Position numbers and translations under genes: made by a program. Source: Adiantum capillus-veneris (Eukaryota > Streptophyta > Polypodiopsida > Polypodiales > Pteridaceae). Taken from it: a DNA stretch of 64,000 bases. Shown here piece after piece: positions 54,383-64,000 of the stretch. The notes under the pieces are model-generated. The model saw nothing but the letters and a program-made list of their open reading frames with translations, searched no databases and was not told the DNA's origin. How positions within the stretch are numbered: position 1 is the first letter of the stretch; the number at the start of each line of letters is the position of its first letter. The DNA is taken from NCBI GenBank assembly GCA_014529385.2, contig CM043946.1:38699058-38763057 (forward strand). The letters run 5' to 3'.

Positions 54383-54415
54383 GGGGCACCACCTAGTTAT
54401 GGTATGCGAACTAGG
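54383..54415 (-). other. Conserved LTR hairpin plus GGTGGTGCCC (element A, 5' LTR)
   Basis: Identical to 45778-45810. Confidence 0.7.
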
Positions 54416-55085
54416 ACGCAAGAGAGATTTTGGCACAACCAAGAAGATGCACCACACAACACACACAAACAACCTCACACCAAGACACACATGAAATGGA
54501 CCAGAGAGAGCTAGAGCAAAGGGAAGAGAGAGAGGAAAGGATCTTGCATAATACCTTATTTGTGACTTGCAAATGGAGATGGTTCGTTATGATGCTATCG
54601 TAGGACTTGTACAAAAATCACTCAATGCTTAGTGATTGCTAATCATTGCCAAAACACACACACACTGTCTTAGGGTGTGGGAGACCTCTCACCACAATAC
54701 CCTCTTACACTGGACACAAAACTGGCAATGAAAAACACACTAAAACACTTTCTAAAATCAAGATCAACCGATAAAACTCAAAATACACAAGTCACCTTGA
54801 ATTCACCAAACCGTATTGCACAAATGGAAGGACGAAGATTTGAACGTCGAATCACGCCTTTGATGCACCAAACCTCAATTTATTGATGATGAAGGAGCAT
54901 GTACAATAGTGGTTTTGAGATTTGTGGAACTCACGCTCTCTCACTTGCAATGTGTAGCTTGAAGGCTTCTCTCACACCAAGAGTGAAGCTCACAAGTGGT
55001 TGCTACACCTAAGTCTCTCCTCACGCATAGAGTGTTGGGGTGCTATGTGAGATGTTGGAGGTTGTTTTACAAGAAGGAGAGGGGC

Positions 55086-55095
55086 CTATTTATAG
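55086..55095 (-). promoter_or_regulatory. TATA box in 5' LTR of element A
   Basis: CTATAAATAG on the minus strand. The transcript start would follow some 25-35 bases downstream if it behaves as a normal plant TATA promoter. Confidence 0.6.
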
Positions 55096-55275
55096 GTTGG
55101 AGACCCCATATTAAGATTATTGGAAATCCTAATTTACAAGCTAACAAATCAGGATTATGATTTTTTTGAATATCAAAACATTGCGGGCCTTCTTTGTCTG
55201 CTTGAGTCATGGGTGTGGGCTCAAAAGAGAGCATTATTGATGGTAGATAAGGTGAAAGTAAGTTTTAAGGAAGGG

Positions 55276-55310
<35 letters not shown>

Positions 55311-56928
55311 TTACTATATATGTCTTGAGGTGAGGTGTCTTTTATGGTTAGGTCAATGCTATTTTGTGTTAGTATGTTAGTCGTTAGTAATCACTAGAAA
55401 GTTAATGTTACATTTACAATGGGTAGAGTGAGTTGATTTGATGAAGGAAGAGGGGTGAATTAAAAAAGAATCATTGAGATGGTGAAGCTTTGAAGAAGTT
55501 TGAACTCACCCTTGTGTAGATTGTGGAAAAAATGACCGCTGGTCTTCTTCTTCTTCTTCGCTTCTTTACGCCGCCGCTGCCAAGGTTGATCATCGTGATG
55601 AAAATGGTAATTCCGTTGATGAGATCTTTTGATTTGCAGAGGTTAAGCATGGTACACATGCTGAATTTATGTATATATATAAGGAGTAAAATGGAATTGT
55701 ACTTTGGAGATAATAGAGAGAGGCATAGAGATGGTGTATGTACATGGAGAGCTCATATGAGAGCTATGGGAGTAAGTGGGGAGGTTAATGGTGAAGAAGG
55801 TGAGAGAAACTATTGAAGGTGCAGGTTTGAGTGAGGAATTGAGAGAAATGTGTGTGTGTGTGTGTAGAAGTGTGGAAAGAGGTGAGAGAAGACTAGGGGC
55901 TACTTGTGAAAAAAGTGGGCAGACTGGGGTCCACTCAAAAAATCATAGCTCACCGCTGGTAGCTCCAAAAATCATGAAAAAATTTGAGGTGATTATTCAG
56001 AGCGTGGGCTATATTTTCTCTTTTGACCATTGCTCCAAATTCGGAGTGGAGATAGGTGCCAAAATTCTCACCAAAAAGCCTGTTTTTATGCTTGCAAAAG
56101 TCTTTTAGTGGACCCCTCCTTTGTTGAATTTGTACAATGCATCCAAGAGTGAGCCCCTCCTTTGTCATATCATAATACAAAGCATCCAAGTTGCCCTTGA
56201 CACATGCATGGAGGAGGATTATTGGTGAATAAAGAAATATATACATGGTGGGACTAGTGTATGGACTATTCATGGACTTTAGCTCAATGAGCACATGGTG
56301 TTAGAATAACGAGTAAAAATAATAATAAAAATATGGAGGAGTTATGGATATGGAAAGATATTGGAATCATATGATATGGTCCCTCTTTGAATTATTTTGG
56401 GTGAAAGAGGAAAAGGTATGCAAGTAAATAATATAATAAACTTGACCAATGAGTAGAAATCAATTTTTTGTTTTCACGAGGGTGAGGGTGAAAATGTGGG
56501 AGTGATTTGTATAAAGGAAAAATATGAGGTTAGAGTATGTACATATTGGCAAAAAATATAATTATGGTGTAAGAGGATGAAAGAAGGTGTACATAGGTTT
56601 AATAAAACACACACCTAAGTAGAAATATTTAAATAAAATACCAAAATAATTATAAAAAATCCCTATATTTAGGCCATATATACAATGAAATATTTACACA
56701 CAAAGAGGCCATAATATACTTTTATTTTTTATTTTTTTTATTTTTTTTGGCTCACCTAGCCCAATGACTAGCTAGCTGAGGGTTTTTTAAGAAAATATAG
56801 GAAAAGCCCCCTAACTCACACACGCCTATTTGCAGTGAAATGGTAGGGATAGCCATAGTGTTTGGGTGATTTTGGTAGGGTGGAGTAACTTAGTATAGCA
56901 ATTATGGAGAGCCGAAAAACGGCTATCA

Positions 56929-57277
56929 GTAGGTCCTCATTAGGCGCGTTCATCACTATGGGTCGTTCGAGGCATGCCTTCGGCGCCTTTGCTTATTTTG
57001 GTGTTGGTGTCACGAGATTTTGCTGCCTCCCTTTCTTTCATCGATTTCGATGGCGTTTAGTTTCCTCTGCTTCTTTGTGTATTTTACTGGTGTGTGCGTA
57101 TATGCGTGCGTGTGTATGAGTGTGTGTGTATATATGTGTGTGTGTGAGTGTGTGTGGGAACGGGGGGGGGAAAGCATATTACGTATATATATAATATATA
57201 TATATTTATTTATTTAATGTTTTTTCGTTGGTTTTATCACTGCAGGGAACGCCGACGTGAGATGGGGAGAGAGATGG

Positions 57278-57359
<82 letters not shown>

Positions 57360-57368
57360 CTATATGCA

Positions 57369-57404
<36 letters not shown>

Positions 57405-57699
57405 CATGGCATGGCTCGGGTGTGGCGCCTGCACAGGCTGAAGAGAGAGAAAGAGCGCGAGAGAGCGGAAATGGGTTGCCTGCGGGCGTGTGCAAATCAG
57501 CACGAGTGAGAGAGAGGGTGAGGTGAGTGGGGAGGGAGGGTGAGAAGGGTATAGGGTGTGTGTGGTGTGGCTTTTTCAATGGCGCATGCATGGGCTGGGT
57601 TCGCGGGGGAGAGAAAGAGCATGGCGTAGGCGGGTGCATCCGACAAAGGGCACAAACGCGGGGAGGGGGTATAGTCAACGAAGGGGGGGGGGGGGTTGT

Positions 57700-57739
<40 letters not shown>

Positions 57740-57819
57740 GTCACGGCGGGTTCCCACCGAGTGAGAGAGAGGATGTGAGTGGGGTGAGGAAGATAGAGGG
57801 AGGGGGTAGGTGGAGGGGA

Positions 57820-57900
<81 letters not shown>

Positions 57901-57950
57901 GGGGGGGGGGGGGTGTTAGGCTAGTGGTCCGCCAGGGATGGGAAGAAAAT

Positions 57951-57982
<32 letters not shown>

Positions 57983-58064
57983 ATGGAGAGTGAGTCCGAA
58001 GGGGGTGGACAAGAGGGGAGATGGGTATAGTATGGCGGCCCGCTAAGGCTAGGATGTGGACGAG

Positions 58065-58147
<83 letters not shown>

Positions 58148-58434
58148 TTGCTTCCATGCCCGCGGGGCCTTTGCTCAGAGAGAGGGGAAGAGAGCTGGAT
58201 CAAGGGGGGGAGAGATAGTGAAAAAGAGAGAGAGAACTACGACGGCCCGCCAGGGAAATAAAACAAGAGAAAGAGAGAGAGATGGTGGCCTGCTAGGCGG
58301 GGGTATGGACGAGCTAGGGACGTGAGTTTGGCCAGGGCATTTCCGAGCCTTCCGACAGTGTCGCCAAGGCTTCGACAGAGGAAAAATAACCTTTTTCTCT
58401 TTCTTTTCTTTGATTTCTGAAAATCGGCTATCAT
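56929..58434 (-). repeat. Partial 3' LTR of element C
   Basis: It begins (element orientation) TGATAGCCGATTTTCAG at 58434. From 56938 to 57110 it matches 62897-63060 in the other LTR (shared GGCATGCCTTCGGCGCCTTT). The rest of the LTR, corresponding to about 62036-62890, is missing: the LINE and element A lie there instead. Much of it is GA repeat and G runs. Confidence 0.75.
57279..58142. repeat. Cluster of (GA)n tracts and long G runs
   Basis: GA tracts at about 57279-57357, 57697-57736, 57821-57897 and 58078-58142 alternate with G runs, including about 14 G at 57900-57913 and 31 G at 57951-57981. Between them a degenerate unit with a GGCCCGCYARGG core recurs (57927, 58034, 58241, and a weaker one near 58283). 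Long frames across this block are only repeat translations. Confidence 0.92.
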
Positions 58435-58452
58435 TAGCCCTCCCCTTTTGGC
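58435..58452 (-). other. Polypurine tract of element C
   Basis: CCAAAAGGGGAGGGCTAA on the minus strand directly before TGATAGCC, almost the same as in element A. Confidence 0.85.
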
Positions 58453-58492
58453 TAGAGGCATTCATGTCTCTAGCCCTGACTTTGATTCTTCT

Positions 58493-58705
58493 TCAGCTAA
58501 TCTGCAGGAGCCGATATTGAGTTGCCTTCTGAACTAGCCATTCCATTTGGCCATTGGTAAGATTTCTAGGATATTCATGAATTTGCAAAGGGTCCCAGTG
58601 ATAGCCTGCTCCTTGGAATAGTGTCGGTTGAATAAATGGGAAGCCCATGGCTTCCAAAACTTTGTGCCAATGTCCTCGTGGATCCCAAATGAAGAATAGG
58701 ATCAT
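58493..58705 (-). pseudogene. Short ORF near the 3' end of element C, possible pol linker remnant
   Basis: A 70-codon frame. Its C-terminal part, NGQMEWLVQKATQYRLL, resembles the linker between RNase H and integrase in element B (GERRWLARKATRYRILN). It could be what is left of pol after an internal deletion. The N-terminal part is unrecognised. Confidence 0.45.
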
Positions 58706-58708
58706 TAT

Positions 58709-59379
58709 CTACAGTGTCCAAATAATAAAATTTGCATGCCAAATAGGACCAAATTTGTAACCACCAGTAGTAGCAAGAGGGGAAATGAGCATCTTGGCTC
58801 CTGCAAAGACAGAACTAAAAATTATGATTCCCAAGAGTGTGCCAAGAATCCACCATATATGGCCACCTTGTTGGTCTGGTGAGCTCCAGTTGTCTTTAGA
58901 ATCTTGCTTAATGTCGCGATTGGGAAAACCTGCAAGCATATCATGCTTCTCTTGGGTGTGCTCAAACATGTCAGCTGTCTTTTCTGATGCTAATAGTAAG
59001 CTATCGACCTTGCGGCTTGAATATAAGCGTAACCCACTTATCTCTCTCCATAGAGAGGATACACTATTTGTAAAAAATGCATCAAATTGGGAATAATGCC
59101 TTCATTCTTGCATTCTATCAGCCTTTTGTCTATCCATGGCTCCTTAACTCTTATCTCCATGCTGATCTTACCTCTATATGTTCTAGCAGTTAACCATAAC
59201 CATAGGTTTGATGCATCCCATGCAAACACAATGCTATGTTGTGGAGGAGTTTGGAACATCCTTAAAAGGTTGGCAACATATTGATCATCAAACTTACTCT
59301 GAACACCCTTACATAAACTGGAGGCATTGCCCCTCTCCAAGTTTATAACACCTTTCAGTAGACTAGAGGCATTACCCAT
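58709..59379 (-). pseudogene. ORF with a membrane segment, unknown (element C)
   Basis: Two overlapping frames (59038-59379 and one open from about 59075 to 58709) read as one protein if the run of six A at 59072-59077 is shifted by one base. The product has a soluble part with PQHSIVFAWDASNLWLWLT. An uncharged segment of about 22 residues, WWILGTLLGIIIFSSVFAG, follows and is predicted to span a membrane. A polar tail comes last. It occupies the place of pol. Some plant retrotransposons carry env-like ORFs with membrane segments near the 3' end; whether this is one, or captured host sequence, is open. Confidence 0.5.
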
Positions 59380-59395
59380 CTCTAAGTCTATGACA

Positions 59396-60111
59396 CTACG
59401 TAATAAAGTCTTGCTCGGCTGCTAAGCCTCTGGAGCAACATCCAACTCCAAACCTTCGATCAGTCTTGATTACCTCTTCATTATGGTCCTCTAGTGAAAA
59501 TTCCTTGATGCAAGATTCCTTTAGCTTGTTACATTGTCCTTGGTCCATGCTGGTGCACTGGCTTCTGTCTTCAAAGCCCTCCCCTTTGCTTGATATATTG
59601 TCCATCTTTTGCAAAGCCTTGCTAGCAGGTCGATTTTCCTCTTTTCTTGTATCTTCCATGCCCTCTGCATCTTACTCTGATGAGGCCTAATCAACACCCT
59701 ACACCTTCTTAACCTTATTGCCCAATGCTGTCGATTGATCGCTTTGGTGCCTATTTCATCCAGGTTTAAAGATGCACTCTCATTTGTAACAAAATTTTCT
59801 TGACTTACCTCTCCCACTGGGGTAGCATCTTTTGATTCTTTAACCTCTTGTTCCACTGCTTCAGTCCTTTGAACAAAGTTCTCGCTTGATCCTTCTTCTG
59901 TTATCTTCATCTTGACCTCTTCTGCAATACCAATAATACTTGGTGTGCGGGTACCAATTGGTAGTGGGCGTAGGATGAGTGTAAGTGGTGATTGTGGCGG
60001 TGGTTGCATCGGTGGCTGTAGGAATTGAACTGGTGGGGCTAGCTGTGGTTGCATGGTTGGTGGTGGGATTTGAACAGGTGAGATTGGTTGCCTGGGTGAC
60101 GGTGGTCTCAC
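59396..60111 (-). pseudogene. Proline-rich and acidic gag C-terminal region (element C)
   Basis: Two overlapping frames. The first (59521-60111) has a Pro/Gln-rich part (PPPTMQPQLAPPVQ) and an acidic stretch, like the linker after the zinc knuckle in Gag of elements A and B. The second (59396-59659) continues with charged sequence. No protease motif follows. Confidence 0.55.
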
Positions 60112-60132
60112 CCTTGGTGGAGAGATCTGATT

Positions 60133-60962
60133 CTATCTCCCTCCTCTATTGAAATTATGCCTTCTCAGATGTCGGTAGTAGCACATGCCATGGCCGTCTT
60201 CCCCGTAATTATAGCAGTGGTACTCTTGGTTTTTCCTTCGTTGTCCTCTTCCTTGTTCTAAATTTCTAATAGGTGCATGCCCTTGTTGCACTAGATGCAT
60301 GGATAAACTCTCGAGTTGGGTAGTGATGCGACTCAGCAGGTCTTGTTGCTCTTCTGATGCCTCTTGTGGTTGGGCTCTATGAACGGTTGTTGCAGTCACT
60401 GGGGTTAGTCAGACTGAGCTTGATTCATCTGACTCATTGACTCTTGCTTGCATGCGCAGCTTCTTGTCTTTAGGGCGGGCTACTTCTACTGCCAACTCAT
60501 ATGTTGCAAGAAACCTTCCCTTCACCTTCTCCTTAAGCGGCAACCACAGGCCAGCCATGAAACCGTCCTTCTTTAGAAAATTAGGCGCTCCTTCACCTTC
60601 CTCAGTGAGGCAACCCATCTCTCCCACAAATTCACAAACTTGGACTCATAGGTGGCATACTCTAGCAGACCTCCCTGCTTTAATTTTGTTAGTAGCTGCC
60701 ATAACTTCTCTGAGGTTGTGCCTCCACCAAACCTCCTCACAAAGGTAGCACGTAGTACATCCCATGCATTCTTGGTAGCTTGGGGCAAAGCATTGTACCA
60801 AGACTTGGCCTCTACTTTCATCAGTAGAGGAAAAATTCGAAGCCATGAGGCGTCATCATCCTTGTTGGAAACCACACAAGCGATGTCAAAATCATCCAGA
60901 AAGTCGGTGGTGACGTCTTCTCCCTTCTTTCCACTTAACGTGGGGAAAGAAACACTTACCAT
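60133..60962 (-). pseudogene. Decayed gag of element C
   Basis: Three pieces in changing frames: 60573-60962 (MVSVSFPTLSGKKGED, WYNALPQATK, FVRRFGGG, the Retrotrans_gag domain), 60409-60627 (FLKKDGFMAGLWLPLKEKVKG), and 60133-60399 with a knuckle reading CYNYGEDGHGMCYY. In the knuckle two of the three zinc Cys are Tyr. The equivalent in element B is intact. Frameshifts and lost Cys show it no longer makes a working Gag. Confidence 0.8.
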
Positions 60963-61090
60963 GGTAGTGACTTAGGAAATTACAAACCTTTATTATTATT
61001 ATTATTATATTAATGACAGTAGCGCCTCATAGCGTCTTTTTACAGGCTTGGGTGGATGGATTAAAACAGAATGAGGAATGGATCGCAAAG

Positions 61091-61309
61091 CTAGAACATA
61101 ATAAAAATGCTTATACCAAAAGAGTGGTAGTAATCCAGAAGGGGCAAGATGATGGGACGTGGAGATCTCAGGATTTCATCAAGCATCTCGGCTCCGAATA
61201 GGAAAACAATATTTTGTTGGTAGAATATCTTCTTATCAATATACACATTTACATGCATGTGTTGCAAGAAACGGAAAGGAAATACTTCTGGCCTATTGTT
61301 ATTATCCAT
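61091..61309 (-). CDS. Leader small ORF, type B (72 aa, element C)
   Basis: Starts at the ATG coding MDNNNRP; an upstream in-frame start at 61414 would add 35 residues. It holds KKIFYQQNIVFLFGAEML, SPRPIILPLLDYY and the end SIFIMF, the third member of the type B family, with the same length as in element A. It is intact although the gag of this element is broken. No type A ORF was found in element C. Confidence 0.65.
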   Translation of the reverse strand: MDNNNRPEVFPFRFLQHMHVNVYIDKKIFYQQNIVFLFGAEMLDEILRSPRPIILPLLDYYHSFGISIFIMF

Positions 61310-61714
61310 GTCGGGTGTAGGGCAAGGATCTTGACCACTAGGGTTGCGTACCTCAGGTGTTGACAAGGTGACACCTTCACCACATGCTCCTACCTCTTGT
61401 AGAAGTCCGTACAATCCTCCACATTAGGTTCAAAACAGACTGGGTGAGAAGAGTCTACCTCAATCGGCTTTCCATTCTGCATGCGGCGATGACGCTTGGG
61501 TGGTCAAACCTCATTTGAACTCTCCAAGCCTAGAGAGAGTGTAGGCCCACTTGTGTCCACCAAATGCTTTAGGCCTCCATACTTAGACTTTGTGGTTGAT
61601 GTAGTTGACGACTCCTCTTGGACCATTAGAGAGAAAACAAGTCTTGGTGCTATAGAAAATCTGACTGTCACGAGAGCGCTTCAGTTTTCAAAAGAAGAAC
61701 TCACCGTTCTTTCT

Positions 61715-61915
61715 TCACTTCCTCTGTCGGCACTCATTGACAGCATGCTTTGGTTGAGAGCAGTGATAGCACTTCATAGGCCTTCCACCTGATGCTCTCA
61801 ATTTGTGGTTAGAACAAGCAACACAAGATGGGGATCTTACCTCTTGAATACTGACGACACTACAGCCTGGTAGTAGTACTTCAATGAAGGTGGGTAGTGC
61901 CTCCTTAGACTCCTC
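61715..61915 (-). pseudogene. Leader frame with an extra CCHC zinc knuckle (element C)
   Basis: A 66-codon open segment between stops, without ATG at its start. It contains CYHCSQPKHAVNEC (CX2CX4HX4C), preceded by a CVAC pair. Upstream the same frame reads VEEWLKEFSKC before a TAG. It lies between the primer site and the type B ORF, where element B has its 167-codon ORF. The sequences are not evidently similar. Confidence 0.5.
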
Positions 61916-62016
61916 CTATTCCGTCCTGCACTTAGAGAACTCCTTTAGCCATTCCTCCACTATTGATGAGGTGTGTTTCTTTCAGCATTGTAAACAAAAG
62001 GTTTCCAAGAATCCCT

Positions 62017-62033
62017 CCTCCGTGGGGGCACCA
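62017..62033 (-). other. Primer-binding site of element C
   Basis: TGGTGCCCCCACGGAGG on the minus strand, identical to the site of element B, two bases from the LTR edge. Confidence 0.85.
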
Positions 62034-62128
62034 AATGATGGGAGCAAAGTGCGACACGAACCCCGACGGCCTCTAAAACGCCAAGAGCCGATGCACGCCG
62101 CAAGCCGGTCACGGTAAAGCGAACAGAG

Positions 62129-62155
62129 GGCACCACCTAGCTTTGAGCAGCTAGG
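62129..62155 (-). other. Conserved LTR hairpin plus GGTGGTGCCC (element C)
   Basis: CCTAGCT and AGCTAGG, a 7-bp stem with a 6-nt loop. Compared with element A one stem pair is changed on both sides, so pairing is kept. Confidence 0.7.
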
Positions 62156-62593
62156 ATGTAGACAACGATGATTTGAAATATCACAAATTCTACACACACA
62201 CACACAGAGTGAGAGAGAGAGGGATTAGAGAGAATAGACAGGTGATGAAAACCCTCTAGGGTTATTCTCTTACCATATTTACAGCAACCTTATTTTCGAC
62301 AAGGTGGCACATCATGGTGATAGAGAGATAGAGGGAGAGATAGTGAACCTACTTGGTGTGCTCTCTAGAGATGACTCATTGACATGAAAACTTGCTAACA
62401 TGAGTGTGTGTGGATTGACTGTTGGAGTTGAGATGTGGACATAGCTCCCTTTACATCATACAATTCCCAAAGCAAACCACTATGCTAAGTCCCCTCTCTT
62501 GTGATGCAAATGTTTGCCAATTCCTCCCACCAAAATACTACCAAGTGTTGAGCTCTCATGAACTTGCCCCCCCCCATAGTGACCTCTCAGTGC

Positions 62594-62604
62594 CTTTTTA
62601 TAGG
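62594..62604 (-). promoter_or_regulatory. TATA box in LTR of element C
   Basis: CCTATAAAAAG on the minus strand, about 440 bp upstream (element orientation) of the hairpin. Confidence 0.6.
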
Positions 62605-63041
62605 TGCTAGCTGATTTAAATTAGGGTAATCAGGCTTGATTAGGGTAATCTAATCAGGGGAGACAAAGCAAGGCGGTGGGCTCTGGGTGGTTGACCCTTG
62701 CTTTGTCTTGGGGAGATATTTTAAGGAAAACCTCTAGGTGGGCCTTTGTGACCATCACCTAGAGAGATGAGAATTTACAAGTTTGGGATTTTTACAAGAT
62801 TTGGTTGAAATTGGGGGAAAATGATAATAACCTAAGGTTTTATTGAAGAGGGCATCGTGGACGTGATGCCCGTTAATAGCAGCTTTGCTGGTGCGTCGAT
62901 GTAGCACGTTCGTCACTTCGGGGTCGGCCAGGGCATGCCTTCGGCGCCTTTGCTTGTTTTGGTGTCGGTGGTGCATGCTTTGACCGCCTTCTTGTTTGTC
63001 ACTGTCGATGTTATTCGGTTTCTATTTTTTTTGTATTTTTT

Positions 63042-63232
63042 GGTGTGTGCGTATACGTGTGTGTGTGTGTATGTGTATATGTGTATGTGCGTGTAGACGT
63101 GTGTGTATATGTATGGGTGCACGAGCGTGAGTGTGCGTATACGCGTGTGTGTGTGTGTATGTGTATATGTGTATGTGCGTGTAGACGTGTGCGTATATGT
63201 ATGGGTGCACGAGCGTGAGTGTGTATGGATAA
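63042..63232. repeat. GT-rich repeat with an 80-bp duplicated unit
   Basis: The block GTGTATGTGTATATGTGTATGT followed by GCGTGTAGACGTGTG and ATATGTATGGGTGCACGAGCG occurs twice (about 63068 and 63156), mixed with plain GT repeat. Confidence 0.85.
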
Positions 63233-63399
63233 GTGTGCATGGGAACGGGGGGGTGTATGGTTATATGTATATATATATATATAGCTTTTTTTTCTTTTTT
63301 CGGTTGGCTGCCTGCTATGCAGGGAACACGATGACGAGAATGGGGAGGAGAGAGCTTGGGGTGTGTGGGGGAAGTGAGGGTGTGTGTGGTGTGTGTGTG

Positions 63400-63401
<2 letters not shown>

Positions 63402-63442
<41 letters not shown>
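63402..63442. repeat. (GA)n microsatellite
   Basis: GA tract at the point where the C LTR match ends. Confidence 0.9.
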
Positions 63443-63446
<4 letters not shown>

Positions 63447-63455
63447 CAAAGCCAT

Positions 63456-64000
63456 GAAAAGTACTACATCCTTTCTCTTTCCCTCCTCCATGGCTCTCCC
63501 CTCCCCTGAGTGCTTTGATACCAATCTAAGAACCCAAGGGACTGCTTTGAGGAATCTCCACCCTACCACCCTTTCTATAGGCTCATGGCCATTCAGATTT
63601 AGAATCCCCTATCCACACTCAGCGGCCGGCCCTTGGCTCGGGTCCGTGACCCCCCTGGATTTGCCTTTGGCATTACACTCTCACAAGAGCCTAAAAGAAA
63701 TAATTTTGAAAAAGTTTATTATCATTAGCTTTCCATGCAGCACTAGTCCGCAAGCTTTATCCAATGGTCTCGAGATGCCCCCAAAATCCAACCCCTTACT
63801 AAGGACCACTTATGTAGTCCAATAACACAAGGGTATTTTGAAAACTTTTCAAATTACAGGGTAGTATGGGGATTTCCAAATTGTGAGGGGTATATTGGTA
63901 ATCTGTTCTACTCTATTATAGGAGGTGACATTCCGACCAATCCATGTAGCTGCAAGCGGGCACCAGTGCAATGGTGAGCGTGGACGTGAGCTACTCTAGC
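63456..64000. other. No gene; possible edge of another LTR element
   Basis: CTTTGATACCAATC at about 63511 is, on the minus strand, GATTGGTATCAAAG. This resembles a Met-tRNA primer site, so an LTR may begin to its right. No second copy or coding sequence is present to test this. Confidence 0.3.

Larger units (their letters stand above)
45644..56928 (-). mobile_element. Complete young Tat-like gypsy retrotransposon (element A, 11.3 kb)
   Basis: Two LTRs (2682 and 2680 bp) differ by about 12 substitutions and one 2-bp indel in a GA tract, so identity is about 99.5%. The order from the primer site is leader ORF A, leader ORF B, then a 1785-codon gag-pol without stop, then the polypurine tract. 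GTAG lies at both outer edges, suggesting a 4-bp target duplication like that of element B. It is inserted in the LINE at 43288-45643. Element F is an older relative. Every domain needed for transposition is present, so it may be autonomous. Confidence 0.95.
54249..56928 (-). repeat. 5' LTR of element A (2680 bp)
   Basis: Partner of 45644-48325. Of the 12 substitutions I counted between them, 10 are transitions (C/T or G/A), as expected when methylated cytosines decay. Confidence 0.95.
62036..63455 (-). repeat. 5' LTR of element C (partial)
   Basis: In element orientation it ends CTTTGCTCCCATCA next to the primer site. It includes a TATA box, the conserved hairpin, a perfect GGGCATC/GATGCCC inverted repeat at 62850-62871, a GT-rich block and a GA tract. 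From about 63456 the sequence no longer matches the other LTR, so this LTR is truncated or recombined. Confidence 0.7.

Noticed and set aside
54196-56294. ORFs of 66-114 codons inside the element A LTR, each with a twin at 45613-47691
   Set aside because: The twin copies exist because the two LTRs are 99.5% identical, so conservation says nothing about coding. They lie on both strands, lack known domains and overlap promoter sequence.
57214-58203. Several ORFs of 70-176 codons rich in Ser-Leu or Arg-Glu repeats on both strands
   Set aside because: They are translations of GA/CT microsatellites, which stay open in several frames. Composition is only SL, RE or PH repeats with no domain.
62850-62871. 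Inverted repeat GGGCATC...GATGCCC as a terminator
   Set aside because: Rho-independent terminators are a bacterial feature. In a plant LTR this is at most a small RNA hairpin, and it was not conserved in the other LTR that I could compare.
63475-63530. Primer-binding site and LTR of a further copia element
   Set aside because: GATTGGTATCAAAG resembles a Met-tRNA primer site, but the adjacent sequence does not end in CA and no second LTR or coding part is in the window. Kept only as a low-confidence note.
1-64000. Host genes, tRNA, rRNA, CRISPR or bacterial-type operons
   Set aside because: All long frames resolve to retroelement domains or repeats. I saw no tRNA cloverleaf, rRNA stretch or regularly spaced repeat array. 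Bacterial features would not be expected in this DNA.

Overview
The window is a gene-poor stretch of a plant nuclear genome. It is built almost entirely of LTR retrotransposons, LINE fragments and microsatellites, many nested in one another. I found no convincing host gene, rRNA, tRNA or CRISPR array. The assignment to plants rests on the element types: Ty1/copia polyproteins with initiator-Met-tRNA primer sites, and Ty3/gypsy elements of the Tat type with two RNase H domains. The heavy repeat load and large LTRs suggest a big genome, possibly of a non-flowering land plant, but that last point is only inference.

Layout. 1-2.9 kb: remains of a gypsy element (G, minus strand; gag, protease, primer site, LTR). 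2.9-7.1 kb: a decayed plus-strand Tat-like copy (F) of the same family as element A, interrupted by a 723-bp inverted-repeat transposon. 7.1-15 kb: a decayed gypsy element (E, minus) split by a young complete copia element (Copia-1, 7943-13514, 5-bp target duplication AGTTT). 17.5-27.4 kb: gypsy element D (plus) split by a complete Tat-like element B (17889-27033, minus). About 30-38.2 kb: an LTR element (H) without recognisable pol, carrying a long decayed reading frame of unknown function. 38.2-42.8 kb: two copia fragments and a LINE fragment. 43.3-45.6 kb: a LINE (minus). 45644-56928: element A (minus), a complete Tat-like element with 2.68-kb LTRs about 99.5% identical and an uninterrupted 1785-codon gag-pol frame. 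56.9-63.5 kb: element C (minus), which has LTR pieces, a primer site, a decayed gag and an ORF with a membrane segment, but almost no pol.

How the parts relate. Elements A, B, C and F are relatives. A, B and C share a 17-nt primer-binding site. All four share a hairpin next to GGTGGTGCCC inside the LTR, usually beside a CT/GA tract. A, B and C also carry small ORFs between the LTR and gag that encode one family of roughly 70-residue proteins, present twice in A and twice in B. These leader ORFs, the LTR hairpin, the pol-less element C and the unknown frame in H are the most novel items. Codon-by-codon homology to known retrotransposon domains supports the main calls. LTR boundaries were read by eye from repeat ends, TG/CA termini, PPT and PBS.
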